From NCBI RefSeq assembly GCF_900100795.1, contig NZ_FNCO01000001.1, positions 372,001 through 436,000 of the forward strand: a stretch of DNA of 64,000 nt. The letters are read 5' to 3'. Position 1 is the stretch's first letter; the number at the start of each line of letters is the position of its first letter. The position numbers were made by a program, and so were the translations under genes. Origin of the DNA: Pseudomonas abietaniphila. GTDB taxonomy: Bacteria; Pseudomonadota; Gammaproteobacteria; Pseudomonadales; Pseudomonadaceae. This document shows, one piece after another, positions 11,501-18,717 of the stretch. The notes under the pieces are model-generated. The model was not told the DNA's origin and searched no databases. It saw nothing but the letters and a program-made list of their open reading frames with translations.

Positions 11501-14500
11501 GCCATTGGCGTCGACGGCCAGGTCAGTCGGCGCGAGCGGCGCGGTAATGTCAGGGGCGGTGACGTTGCTCGCAGCCGAAGGGATCTGACTGGCGTCAACT
11601 TGCGTCACGTTCAGCGTTTCGCCGTTTTGTTGAGGGCTGGTCAGGATGACGGTGAAGCTGCCATTGGCTGCCACCACCACGCTCCCCAGCAGCGTGCCGT
11701 TCACACTGCGGACTTCAATGGTGTCGCCCGCAACGCCATTGCCCGAAACATGAAGCCCGTCCGCAGTGATCGCCACGTTGCTCGGGGCGTCGGCGGGCGT
11801 CGTGTCCAGCGCGGTCACCGGAGTGGAAACCGACAGATTTCCCTCAGTATCGGTTTGCGTGACCTGGACTGTCTGGCCGTTGTTCTGAGCCGGAGACAGC
11901 GTCACCTGGAAAGCACCGGTCGTGGCATCCGCCGTCGCAGTACCCAACAGGTTGCCGCTCTGGTCCCGTACGTACACGGTCGCACCCGGTTCGGCTTGCC
12001 CGCTCAGCAGAACGCCTGTGCTGTTGAGGGTAAGGTTGCCAGGCGCGTCGGGTGCCTGAATGTCCGGGGCGTCGACAGGCACTGGCGTCGATGGCGTCAC
12101 CGAACCATCCACCTGGCTCACGTTCAGCCCCTGGCCGTTGATCTGCGGGCTGGAAAGGGTGATTTCAAACCGTCCGTTTGCGCCCACCACCGCTGTGCCC
12201 AGTGAATTGCCTGAGGCATCGGTCACGGTGACCGTCGCGCCAATCTGGCCATTACCGGTGACCACCGCGCCATTGGCAGAGATCTCGACGTTAGTTACCG
12301 CATCGGGCACGCTCTGGTCCGGCGCGTTGACGGGTACCGGCGTGGATGGATTGCCTGCGGCATCGGTCTGGGTGACCTGCAGCACCTGCCCGTCGGTCTG
12401 CGCCGTGGTGAGGTTGAGCGTAAAACGACCGTCACCCCCAACGCTGCCCGTACCGATCATGGTGCCGAGCGCATCACGTACGGTCACAGTCGCGCCAGGT
12501 TCGCCTCGACCGGTGAGCACCCCGCCCGAAGTATCCAGCGCAACGTTGGTCAACGGCGTCGGCGCCTGGGTATCAGGCGCCGTGAAGGGAACAGGCGTTG
12601 CAGGATTCCCGGTGCTGTCGCTCGCGTTGATCAGTAACGTCTGCCCGTTGTTCTGCGCACTGCTGAGGGTCACGCTGAATGAGCCGTCGGCGGCGACGTT
12701 GGCGCTGCCAAGCACATTGCCGTTGGCGTCGGTGACGGTGATTCTCGATCCCGCTTCACCGTGGCCGCTGAGCAACGTACCGTCACTGCTGAGCGAGAAA
12801 CCATCAGGCTGCAGGGGCCCGTCCAGGTCCCCGGCAACCACCGGTGCCGACGCCGACGGGTTTCCGGCGGCATCCGCCAGCACGACCTGCAAGGTCTGAC
12901 CGTTGGTCTGTGCGGTATTCAGGGTCACGGAAAACGCGCCGGTCGCAGAGACCGTGCCGGTGCCGAGCACGGTACCTTGAGCGTCTGTGATCGTGATTGT
13001 CGCCCCGGGTTCTCCACGACCGGTGACGGACAGACCGTCGTGGGCAACCGCGACATCGGCCGCCGCAACAGGCCCTGTGATATCCGGCGCTGTGACCGGC
13101 ACGCTGACCGACGTCTCGCCATTGCTGTCGGTGGCGGTGACATTGAGCATTTCACCGTTGGCCCGTGGCTCAAAGAACGTCACCGTAAAGGTGCCACCGT
13201 TACCAACCACTGCGCTTCCCAGCAACGTGCCGTTCGCGTCCCGAACCTCAATCAAGTCGCCTGCCGTGCCGTTACCGCTCAATTGAGTGCCTGTGGCATT
13301 CAACGCCAGGTTGCCAGGCGTCCCTGGACCCTGAGCATCAGGCGTGAGGACGTCGAGCGCCGGCGAAGGATTGCCTGCGGCATCGGCTTGGGTAATCTTC
13401 AACGGTTCACCTGGAGCGGCCGCCGTCGTCAGCGTGATCAAAAACGTACCGTTTGCGCTGACAACACCGGTGCCGATGGCCGTTCCGCCCGCGTTGAGCA
13501 CGGTAACGGTTGCACCGATTTCGCCGTTGCCGGACAGCAGCGCACCGTCGACGCTGATCACCACGTTGGTCACCTGAGCCGGGGCGGTGGTGTCGGCCGC
13601 GGTCAGGGGCGTGGAGGATGTGTTGCCCGCGGCGTCAGTGGCGCTGACGTCCAGATGTTCACCATTGGTCTGGGCGCTCGCCAACGTCACGCTGAACGTG
13701 CCATCCAGACCGGCGCGTGCCGAGCCGATCACCGCGCCTGAGGCATCGCGAACCAGCACCCGGGCGCCGGCTTCGGTGACACCGGTCAGCGTCAAGCCGT
13801 CCGCTGACAGAACGAAGGTGCCCGGCTGCGCCGGAGCGGTGGTGTCGGGCGCCTGCAGCGGCACATTGGATGAGACGTTGCCGGCCGCGTCAGTCAAGGT
13901 CACCTGCAGGACTTGACCGTTATGCGGGGCTGGATTGAGCCCTACGCTGAAGGTCCCGTCAGCGCCGACACTGCCGGTCCCCAGCAACGCGCCGTTAGCG
14001 TCGATGATGTTGACCGTGCTGCCTGCTTCGCCGTGTCCGCTGACCAACGAACCGCTGCCGCTTATCGCGACACCCGTCGGGGCGTCCGGTGGCGTGGCAT
14101 CGCCATTGCCCGGTGTCGTGACGTCCGTATCGGGCGCCTGGGCCTGGGCCGGTGTCGAGGTGTTACCTGCTGGATCGATGGCGATGACCGTTAACGATTG
14201 GCCGTCGGTCTGCGGCGGATTCAATGTCACGTTAAACGTGCCGTCAGCGGCAACCGTGGCGGTTCCGAGCAAGGTGCCATTTGCCGCCCGGACCTGGATC
14301 GTTGCACCGGCCTCACCGGTGCCGCTCAAGGCAGTGCCATCCGCATTGACGGCCAGACTGCCAGGCGCATCAGGTGCTGTAGTGTCTGCCGCGGTCACCG
14401 AGCCCGGCGTCGAGACGTTACCCGCCGCATCGGTCAGCGTCACATCCAGCGCCTGGCCGTTGGTCTGCGGGGCATTGAGAACGACTTGGAAACGGCCGTC

Positions 14501-15106
14501 GCTGCCTACCGTTCCGGAGCCCAACACGTTCCCGGCGGCATCGTACACGGTGACTCGAGACCCTATTTCGCCAAGCCCGCTCAACGACAGACCGTCGGCG
14601 GACAAGCCGAGTCCTGTGGGGGCATCGGGCGCTGTCGTATCAGGGGACGCTGCGCCACCTCCGCTGCCGCCTCCACCGCCGCCACCTGCCGCCGCAGCGG
14701 CACCGCCTGCGCCGAGCAACCCTAATCCGGCGATCGCCCATGTAGGTGTGGCGCTGCCCACGACACCGGCACCGGCAATCAGCTCGTCAATGGAAGAGAC
14801 TTCCTCGAAGGTAAAGCCTTTGAACACTTGTGCGTCGTACTGTGCCTGCCACAGTGCGCCGTCGTCGCCTTGAAACACCATGTCGCTGTGGACGCCGTCC
14901 GGTCCGGTATTGAAGAAGTTGGCGACCCTGATGTGTTCGCCATTCTTGAGATTGACCACCAGGTCCTGCCCACTGCGGCTCGCCGAGGCGACTCGGTCGG
15001 GCGCGATCGGCATTTGAACGACAGAGGGGTGGTTTAGGGCCAGATCGCCCCAGGTAGTGGCAGTGAGTTGAGAGGTTGTTTTGTCAGCGACGACGATGTT
15101 TTCCAT
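2573..15106 (-). CDS. Giant BapA/LapF-type biofilm adhesin with about 39 Ig-like repeats
   Basis: Very large surface adhesin (about 4177 residues) secreted by the type I system encoded downstream. Residues 1-110 resemble the BapA prefix domain. A hydrophobic Gly/Ala hinge follows at about 120-155, then about 39 Ig-like repeats of roughly 84 residues each (about 155-3470). After these come a spacer, two VCBS/cadherin-like domains, RTX nonapeptides (GTDGNDTLDG and GGAGNDTLI, near 3990-4020) and an uncleaved C-terminal secretion signal ending VQNGIQVV. The start at 15106 was preferred over 15127 because an AGGA lies 9 nt upstream. The hinge contains AAAG, which fits the loose LapG-protease consensus, but cleavage is unproven. 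Expected role: cell-surface and cell-cell attachment in biofilm. The repeats diverge, so the array is readable and not obviously collapsed. Confidence 0.92.
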   Translation of the reverse strand: MENIVVADKTTSQLTATTWGDLALNHPSVVQMPIAPDRVASASRSGQDLVVNLKNGEHIRVANFFNTGPDGVHSDMVFQGDDGALWQAQYDAQVFKGFTFEEVSSIDELIAGAGVVGSATPTWAIAGLGLLGAGGAAAAAGGGGGGGSGGGAASPDTTAPDAPTGLGLSADGLSLSGLGEIGSRVTVYDAAGNVLGSGTVGSDGRFQVVLNAPQTNGQALDVTLTDAAGNVSTPGSVTAADTTAPDAPGSLAVNADGTALSGTGEAGATIQVRAANGTLLGTATVAADGTFNVTLNPPQTDGQSLTVIAIDPAGNTSTPAQAQAPDTDVTTPGNGDATPPDAPTGVAISGSGSLVSGHGEAGSTVNIIDANGALLGTGSVGADGTFSVGLNPAPHNGQVLQVTLTDAAGNVSSNVPLQAPDTTAPAQPGTFVLSADGLTLTGVTEAGARVLVRDASGAVIGSARAGLDGTFSVTLASAQTNGEHLDVSATDAAGNTSSTPLTAADTTAPAQVTNVVISVDGALLSGNGEIGATVTVLNAGGTAIGTGVVSANGTFLITLTTAAAPGEPLKITQADAAGNPSPALDVLTPDAQGPGTPGNLALNATGTQLSGNGTAGDLIEVRDANGTLLGSAVVGNGGTFTVTFFEPRANGEMLNVTATDSNGETSVSVPVTAPDITGPVAAADVAVAHDGLSVTGRGEPGATITITDAQGTVLGTGTVSATGAFSVTLNTAQTNGQTLQVVLADAAGNPSASAPVVAGDLDGPLQPDGFSLSSDGTLLSGHGEAGSRITVTDANGNVLGSANVAADGSFSVTLSSAQNNGQTLLINASDSTGNPATPVPFTAPDTQAPTPLTNVALDTSGGVLTGRGEPGATVTVRDALGTMIGTGSVGGDGRFTLNLTTAQTDGQVLQVTQTDAAGNPSTPVPVNAPDQSVPDAVTNVEISANGAVVTGNGQIGATVTVTDASGNSLGTAVVGANGRFEITLSSPQINGQGLNVSQVDGSVTPSTPVPVDAPDIQAPDAPGNLTLNSTGVLLSGQAEPGATVYVRDQSGNLLGTATADATTGAFQVTLSPAQNNGQTVQVTQTDTEGNLSVSTPVTALDTTPADAPSNVAITADGLHVSGNGVAGDTIEVRSVNGTLLGSVVVAANGSFTVILTSPQQNGETLNVTQVDASQIPSAASNVTAPDITAPLAPTDLAVDANGVLSGTTEAGATVNVLDANGNLLGTTTAGPNGEFTFSLPGTLNNGQLVQVVVSDGLHDSLPVSTQAPDTTPPPPVANLAVSPDGAQVSGTGEPGTTITITAPGNLVIGTGVVGNDGVFVIGLNPPAENGSISTVISTDSSGNPSTPVDLSGPDGNQVAMPTDLVISSDGFTLTGAGTPGTTVNIVAADGTNLGSGTVNSLGRFTIFMRFAQLNAQTLQVTASDGSGHHSVPGTVTATDATAPDAPSDLTINANGSAVTGKGEVGATVTITDSSGTVLGTGVVASTGHFSIVLNPAQLNAQPLTATQSDAVGNVSQPGSVIAPDLQAPNAATGLAINGVGTVISGQGEAGATVTVRDAAGNVLATGTVDQSGQFQVMLPSAQTSGAALQVTLTDAAGNTSPQSSLNTVDTTPPALVQNLNISASGNTLTGTGEVGATVRVTDSNGTLLGTGVVAADGAFSVTLAPPPNNGQTLDISQVDPSGNASPSATLQAPDISPPAALTQVAVNADGVTVTGHGEPGATVSVRSVDGTLLGTGLVGANGSFNLTLSSPQTNAQVLTVTQEDPPGNVSTAVNVVAVDLTAPDAPTALVLNGAGLQLTGNAEAGSTVIVRDAAGGIIGTATAAANGTFQVTLGSPQLNGQALTVTATDAAGNVSNPAAYAAADTTAPLAVSNLAVTADGLSLAGHGEAGATVVVGDANGVQLGTATVNANGNFNLTLSPGAAAGTVLNVIQTDGAGNASPQAAVTAPGNLAEPAPANLALSADGLTLTGTATAGSTVSIRSPSGTLLGSALVASDGTFSATLNTAQLNGEQLSATATSSDGINSLPTGYTAADVTAPAPLSNLVLSADGALLSGHGEAGSTVTVMGTGGVILGNALVAANGTFSLTLTTPQIAGQTLNLSQTDAAGNESPSLNLVARDLVAPDAPAALAVSSDGSVLSGTGEAGATVNVFNAAGALLGSGSVRLDGSFQITLTNPQANGQTLAVTLTDAAGNTSAATNLIAIDTTAPIALTQLAISSDGATLTGHGEAGATVTVSDSDGNALGTVVVGSTGTFTLVLSPPLTNAEVLTLVQTDTAGNVSPNATLVTPDFTPPDPLANVDINAAGAVVTGTGEPGATVTVKDPAGNVLGSSVVLADGSFSVTLSTPQINNQILNVQQADPPGNVSAAVPVTAPDLTPPTVPTQLLLNADGGVLSGSGEANATVRITLADGTQIGTGSVGANGTFLITLTQGQTNGEQVFVVLTDAKGNASAAGTLFAPDTTAPNAVANLAIDEAGRVVSGTGEAGAAIVVSDAAGNVLGTATVSAGGTFTLTLSVPQLNGETLSVIQRDTAGNPSTPTTVDAPDITAPALPVVTGLSADGVTLSGTGEAGATVQVTSATGLALGTATVDPDGTFSITLSPAQLNGQVLTLSQTDDATNVSGNATYQVPDVTDPAPVDNLAVSLNGLVLTGTGEAGATVNVSFEGAFLGTATVAADGTFSVDLSTAQLNGQLLSVVQVDTGTNDSTPATVNAPDITAPALPTVTELAGGTALTGTAEAGSTVTVTSASGAFLGSAITGDDGTYTVTLNAPQTNGQTLLVTATDAAANPSATLPFTAPDTTDPDPVSNLSISPDYTQLAGRGEVGATVTVSVNGVEIATGTVGANGTFVIDLTGIAADQILFVVQSDAAGNDSTASTLVVPLTPAPDAPDNLVLSADGVTLTGTAASGATITVYSPTGTPLGTGAVGIDGTFTVTLSPAQTNGQILDVTASTVLGGSSVPTEITAGDTTAPVPLTDLAINATGTTVTGRGEVGATVTITSANGTALGTAVVGANGTFSAQLNSAQANGQILNAFQTDTAGNPSTTLNVTAPDITAPSAPSTLGLNGTGLLLTGLGEAGATVTVRSAAGLVLGTGTVAANGTFSVTLNTAQLNGQPLTVSQADAAGNVSASTGFTAPDTTAPAGLNNLALNPGGLQLSGSGEPGATVSVTNAAGQVLGTAVVGAGGSFTVQLSSAQLNGQSLNVQQADPAGNLSPVANLVATDIQAPTAPTGLTLAANGLTVNGSGEAGATVNVYSAGGALLGTGTVGSGGTFNFNLTSAAQLDGQPLTVRLVDGAGNVSAAGSLTAPDTTAPGAPTGVAVNGSGTVLTGLGVAGSTVTVRSATGVVLGTGTVAANGSFSVALAAAQIDNQVLTVTQADPTGNVSVSATATAPDLTAPVAPTTLLVSGDGLTVSGTGEAGSTVIIKSASGTVLGTAVVGGTGVFSVGLNAAQINGEKLSVSLTDTHGNVSVATVVTAPDIDVNAPVVASDNLATATVIIAPVKVTQNFSDSFTTLLSGFSKTFTFTVASGTSIDPTLTLTSGSLISLLDGVSYTLQVKSASGAWVTLDVNGSGGLLDLIAIAGQGVRVNIGDLLGGDYRLTVASAGIGVLTTVTTQLQLDITSLTQFTGTAGAAITGNVISDVGTDGQVDQTGPDQGALLQIQKNGSYVAAAGGTTVQGLYGTLTIDANGNYSYKPNGSLSSVGKVDVFNYQLVHANGLSDTATLYVRIDSPQAAEIWSNTNLASPALLVDATNDIAHTGITLVNQEVTTNSALGSFGVLLGGSSGTYATSVAANTVSDLTVVVNASNLLSLLSSVTVSLYKLNTTTGQYVLVKSYGGGSLLNLGGGNYGIQFDDQTSGSYQVKVAVGGLGVGSTINTSLINVATSTNQFVVGSYTPVAGNLLTDTAGAGADVLGSAYTVLSVQQAGMFVTPGYNGTTLVGTYGSLLVHADGSYVYTLNPGQTSAVVGHQDVFTYQLTHPNGTTDTATLTVDLDAAGAVATTSFAALASVDDHSAASVATTAAAAGTELIQGTDGNDTLDGSHGGAVTLQGGAGNDTLIISDPHFASVDGGTGTDTLLWAGGDAAINLGDLQSRIHNIEVLDLNHTSAVSLTVSLADLVAITSSDNNTLLIKGDSKDSVHMTDTWAADGTHQADGIDYTQYTPQEDPSHHLWVQNGIQVV
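4690..14640 (-). repeat. Tandem Ig-like domain repeats inside the adhesin gene (about 39 units)
   Basis: Roughly 250-bp coding units. Each encodes a segment opening with D-x-x-A/P-P, then a strand ending SGxGEAGAT-V, then G(T/S)xxVxxxGxF, then NGQxLxVTxTDAAGN. I counted 39 by eye. They are typical of bacterial Ig-like (BapA-type) modules. Protein-level conservation is high, but adjacent units differ at many bases. The antisense strand is open in long stretches because of the composition; these frames are shadows. Confidence 0.9.
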
Positions 15107-15572
15107 TTCGTTGAATCCTGGTTCCATATTTCGCTTCGGGACAACAACCGCGCGGCCGTTCCATCAAGCTGGCCGCCGCTCTTTGGGCGTTAATACCGTC
15201 AGAGTGAGTGCTGTTTTATTCGTCTGCGGTTATCCGTTTGGTTAGAAAGCTAGATTGGATCCCGCGGGTTTCAATGCCTGCTAAATTGACAATCGCCTGT
15301 TTTTTGCACTGTCAGTAGCGTTAACAGACTGATAACTATCAGGTAATGGCTGATAAACGGATTGCGTGCCGGTCGTCGGAGCAAGCGGGACATGAGTCCT
15401 AACGCAGGGGGGTGAAAAACCGATGTATTCATCTGGATGGCCGAAGCAGCAGATGGCCATGCGCCCGGCCATGGCAGCATTAAAGTCAGTGGCGTGGCGC
15501 CCATGAAGAGCGCCGGCAGGTTTACGGCTTCGGGTTCGCCTCAGCGATTGGGACGCGCAGAGGCGCAGGATT
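15107..15572. promoter_or_regulatory. Upstream region of the adhesin operon, with a FleQ half-site
   Basis: About 466 bp without a convincing gene; the short frames here have no ribosome site or recognisable protein. It must hold the promoter of the minus-strand adhesin operon and the 3' end of the yoaK-like transcript. At 15282-15290 the plus strand reads TAAATTGAC, identical to the right nine positions of the FleQ consensus GTCaNTAAAtTGAC, but the left four positions do not match. It lies about 176 bp upstream of the adhesin start. It may be a weak FleQ site or chance. Confidence 0.35.
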
Positions 15573-16262
15573 TCACGCCAGACTGTCACTGCTGCCAAAC
15601 GTGCTCACGCACGTCCAGACCGCAACCAGCACCGGCACGGTCAGGCACCACAGACCGAGTGCCAGATACAACAGCGCGGCGCCGATGCAACCGGCGGTGA
15701 AACCCAGCAGGTTCAGCGCGATGGGCTTGAGTCGTTGCTTGATCACACCGCGTTCTTGCTCGTCGCGTAAACCGAGCAGCGCAAACACATCGATAGCGCC
15801 CTGGGTGACATTCCCGGTCATCAGGGTGGTGGGCGGCGCGCCTTTGAGGTGCTGACGCGAGATCGCGTTCTGAATCGCCATGGCGGCCACGCCGGTCATG
15901 CCGGTGATCAACGCGGAGGCGCTGTCGCCGTCGCTGAAGGGTCCCAATTCGATAGCCAGTACACTGAACGCGGCGAGTAAAAGGGTGTGCAGGATCAGCA
16001 GCGGTCGCAGGGGTGTCCATCCACGCCGGTTGATCGAAACGGCTGCCAGGTGGCTCAGCCCACCCACCACGGCAAACACCGGCAATGCCAGGAGTTTGGC
16101 CAGCGCCCCCGAGGTGCCGTGGACAATGCTGACGCCCAGGGTCACGAAGTTGCCGGTCACGTGAGCCGTGAACAGGCCTTGCAGGGCGAGAAAGCCGACG
16201 GTGTCGACAAAGCCGCCGTTGAAGCTGAGGGCCGGGGCCATGGAGCGATGAATCGCGGGCAT
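15573..16262 (-). CDS. YoaK/DUF1275-family membrane protein
   Basis: Small integral membrane protein of 229 residues with about six hydrophobic segments. The family signatures are clear: GGFVDTVGFLALQGLFTAHV near the N terminus, TGNFV, and AIQNAISR followed by TTLMTGNVTQG in the middle. YoaK/DUF1275 proteins are widespread and of unknown function; a transport role is often supposed. A GGAG lies 8 nt before the ATG. It is followed 115 bp upstream on the same strand by an MFS exporter, so the two may be co-transcribed. The family call is firm; no function is inferred. Confidence 0.85.
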   Translation of the reverse strand: MPAIHRSMAPALSFNGGFVDTVGFLALQGLFTAHVTGNFVTLGVSIVHGTSGALAKLLALPVFAVVGGLSHLAAVSINRRGWTPLRPLLILHTLLLAAFSVLAIELGPFSDGDSASALITGMTGVAAMAIQNAISRQHLKGAPPTTLMTGNVTQGAIDVFALLGLRDEQERGVIKQRLKPIALNLLGFTAGCIGAALLYLALGLWCLTVPVLVAVWTCVSTFGSSDSLA

Positions 16263-16378
16263 TTTGAAACTCCGTCAGATCGCAGGGCTGCGGCTTCATT
16301 CGCGAGAAACGATCAGGCAATCAGGATGCCGACCCTCGCGAATGAACGCGTTTTGCAGGGTGTGCGCCGTGCTATCAA

Positions 16379-17620
16379 TCAACGACCGGCCTCAGGTTGA
16401 GCGCTGGAAACCGGTTGGTCGGCGGGCGGTTTTTGCGGCTCTCGGACAAAAATCGCCAACAACATCGCGCCCAGGCTCAATCCGGCCAGTGCCAGAGAGC
16501 CCACATCGATCGCCAGATCAAGGCCCCAGGCGGTTGCCGCGCGGCCCAGCAGCATCGCGACCACGCCTTGCATCAGGTAGGCCACCAGAAACAGCGCCGA
16601 CAGCGTTCCGGCCCGGTGGTGCATCGGCGCATGGGCGTTGATCAGGTTTAGACCGCCCATGAACAACAGGCTGTAACCGGCGCCGCTGGCGGCACTGGAC
16701 AACAGGAACACTGGCAGCGCATGGGTCGCGGTCGCCAGCATCAGCAACAAAAGGCTGGCAATGGAGAAACTCGCACCGGCAATGATGGACAGCTTGGAGC
16801 TGAAGCGTTTGGCAACGATCCCGGTGAAACCCACCAGAATGGCGAACAGTGAGATTGCACCGCCGTTGACCAGTGCATTGCTGGAGCCGATCAGGTCATG
16901 GGCGATCTGCGAGCCGAGCGACAACATGGTCGCGCCCACTGAATAGGCGCTGAGCACCGCGCTCACCGACACCAGAAAAACGCGGCGCAACGGCTTGTGA
17001 ATCTGCGGCAACTTCAGCGACCAGCGTTTGCTGCTTTCCGCCTTGGTGTGACGCGGCAGGTGCCAGACGCCAGCCAGCGTGGCGACCAGCACCACCACCA
17101 GCACCCAGAAGCTCAAACGGGTGGGGAAGGGTGCGTATTGGATCAACCCGCCCCCCATGATCAGTGCCGCTGCCAGACCGAACGCCTGCGCCGCGGTGGT
17201 AATGGCGCCGGCGAGTTTGGCTTTACCCGGCGCGCTGAACTCCACCACGGCGGCCGCTGAAGGGCCGGCGGAAAGCCCGACGCCAATGCCCATGAACGCC
17301 CGGCCCACCAACAACCAAGTGACGTCAGGGGCGACCGCAAACAGCAGGACGCCGATCAACGACGCCGTCAGTCCCCACAGCATCGCGGCGCGGCGGCCGA
17401 TGTAATCGGAGAGGTCGCCCAGGGCAATCAGCGTTGCGACCACGAACACGGGGAACACCGCAAAAATCAGCGTGGTCACGGTCGGTGTCAGTTGCCATTG
17501 ATGCGCGTAAAGCGGGTACATCATGGCCGGTGCGGCGCTGGTCCACAGCGTATGGACAACCACGGCAGCGGCCACCCAGAAACTGCGTTTGCGGCCCCAT
17601 GTGCGGGAGTTTTGGCTCAT
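16379..17620 (-). CDS. MFS transporter, 12-TM drug/solute exporter type
   Basis: Inner-membrane major facilitator of 413 residues with about 12 hydrophobic helices. The A-motif region reads GDLSDYIGRRAAML after the second helix, and the antiporter-like stretch VGRAFMGIGVGLSAGPSAA lies in helix 4-5. The frame is open to 17791, but I chose the ATG at 17620 (MSQNSRTWGRKR). It has GAGG 8 nt upstream, while upstream codons run into the repeat region and look non-coding. Substrate unknown. It is the likely first gene of a pair with the YoaK-like gene; the promoter would lie next to the REP array. Confidence 0.82.
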   Translation of the reverse strand: MSQNSRTWGRKRSFWVAAAVVVHTLWTSAAPAMMYPLYAHQWQLTPTVTTLIFAVFPVFVVATLIALGDLSDYIGRRAAMLWGLTASLIGVLLFAVAPDVTWLLVGRAFMGIGVGLSAGPSAAAVVEFSAPGKAKLAGAITTAAQAFGLAAALIMGGGLIQYAPFPTRLSFWVLVVVLVATLAGVWHLPRHTKAESSKRWSLKLPQIHKPLRRVFLVSVSAVLSAYSVGATMLSLGSQIAHDLIGSSNALVNGGAISLFAILVGFTGIVAKRFSSKLSIIAGASFSIASLLLLMLATATHALPVFLLSSAASGAGYSLLFMGGLNLINAHAPMHHRAGTLSALFLVAYLMQGVVAMLLGRAATAWGLDLAIDVGSLALAGLSLGAMLLAIFVREPQKPPADQPVSSAQPEAGR

Positions 17621-17765
17621 GTCAGTTGCCTCGAGGGTGTCAGTCATGACGTTAAGGTGCACAGGCGAAAAAGCCTTGTACCGATGTGCGTTTGATTGCG
17701 GTGTCCAGTCAGCCAGCGTTGCAGTGGCCGAAACACCGCGTTCGCCACTGTCGTAACCTCCAGCA

Positions 17766-18657
17766 GCTCCCACAGGTTCCGCGGTAACCACAGGTCTTGC
17801 GGCAGCCGCGAGTCCTGGGTCTGCCCGGTCCCTGTAGGAGACGTCGGAGGTTACGACGGCAGCGAATACGGTGTGTCAGTCGCCATCGATGTAACTGCCC
17901 CAGCGCATTCGCGAGCAAGCTCGCTGCCACAGGTTCCGCGGCAGCCACAGGTCTTGCGGCAGCCGCGAGTCCTGGGTCTGCCCGGTGCCTGTGGGAGACG
18001 TCGGAGGTTACGACGGCAGCGAATGCGGTGTGTCAGTCGCCATCGATATAACTGCCCCAGCGCATTCGCGAGCAAGCTCGCTCCAATAGGTTCCGCGGCA
18101 ACCACAGGTATTGCGGCAGCCGCGAGTCCTGGGTCTGCCCGGTGCCTGTGGGAGACGTCGGAGGTTACGACGGCAGCGAATACGGTGTGTCAGTCGCCAT
18201 CGATGTAACGGCCCCAGCGCATTCGCGAGCAAGCTCGCTCCAACAGGTTCCGCGGCAACCACAGGTATTGCGGCAGCTGCGAGTTCTGGGTCCGCCCGGT
18301 CCCTGTAGGAGACGTCGGAGGTTACGACGGCAGCGAATACGGTGTGTCAGTCGCCATCGATGTAACGGCCCCAGCGCATTCGCGAGCAAGCTCGCTGCCA
18401 CAGGTTCCGCGGCAACCACAGGTCTTGCGGCAGCCGCGAGTTCTGGGTCTGCCCGGTGCCTGTGGGAGACGTCGGAGGTTACGACGGCAGCGAATACGGT
18501 GTGTCAGTCGCCATCGATATAACTGCCCCAGCGCATTCGCGAGCAAACTCGCTCCCACAGGTTCCGCGGCAGCCACAGGTCTTGCGGCAGCCGCGAGTCC
18601 TGGGTCTGCCCGGTGCCTGTGGGAGACGTCGGAGGTTACGACGGCAGCGAATACGGC
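17766..18657. repeat. Tandem array of 157-bp REP-containing units (about 5.7 copies)
   Basis: The word CGCATTCGCGAGC recurs at 17904, 18061, 18218, 18375 and 18532, an exact 157-bp period. There is a partial copy before the first and a truncated last copy. Each unit carries the Pseudomonas REP palindrome GCGAGCAAGCTCGC, a second GTGGGAGACGTCGGAGG block, and CGGCAGCGAATACGG. Copies differ at a few bases. A diverged copy in inverted orientation lies immediately to the left (about 17695-17775). Because 157 is not a multiple of three, the 84-codon frames found here on both strands are accidental. The array separates the MFS gene from the hydrolase gene. Confidence 0.92.
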
Positions 18658-18717
18658 AGGTCAGTCAATATCGTCCTCAATTGACCCACCGCTTAGCCAG
18701 CCAGCCGGGTCAGGAGA

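Noticed and set aside
3341..14873. Long plus-strand open frames opposite the adhesin gene (up to 724 codons)
   Set aside because: They are antisense to a clear 4177-residue repeat protein, have low-complexity composition that follows the repeats, and no ribosome sites or recognisable domains.
15271..15598. Short minus-strand frames upstream of the adhesin
   Set aside because: No ribosome site or homology and they extend into the yoaK-like gene; the region is better explained as a promoter region.
17766..18657. Possible CRISPR array
   Set aside because: The whole 157-bp unit is repeated, with no short repeats separated by unique spacers, and there are no cas genes.
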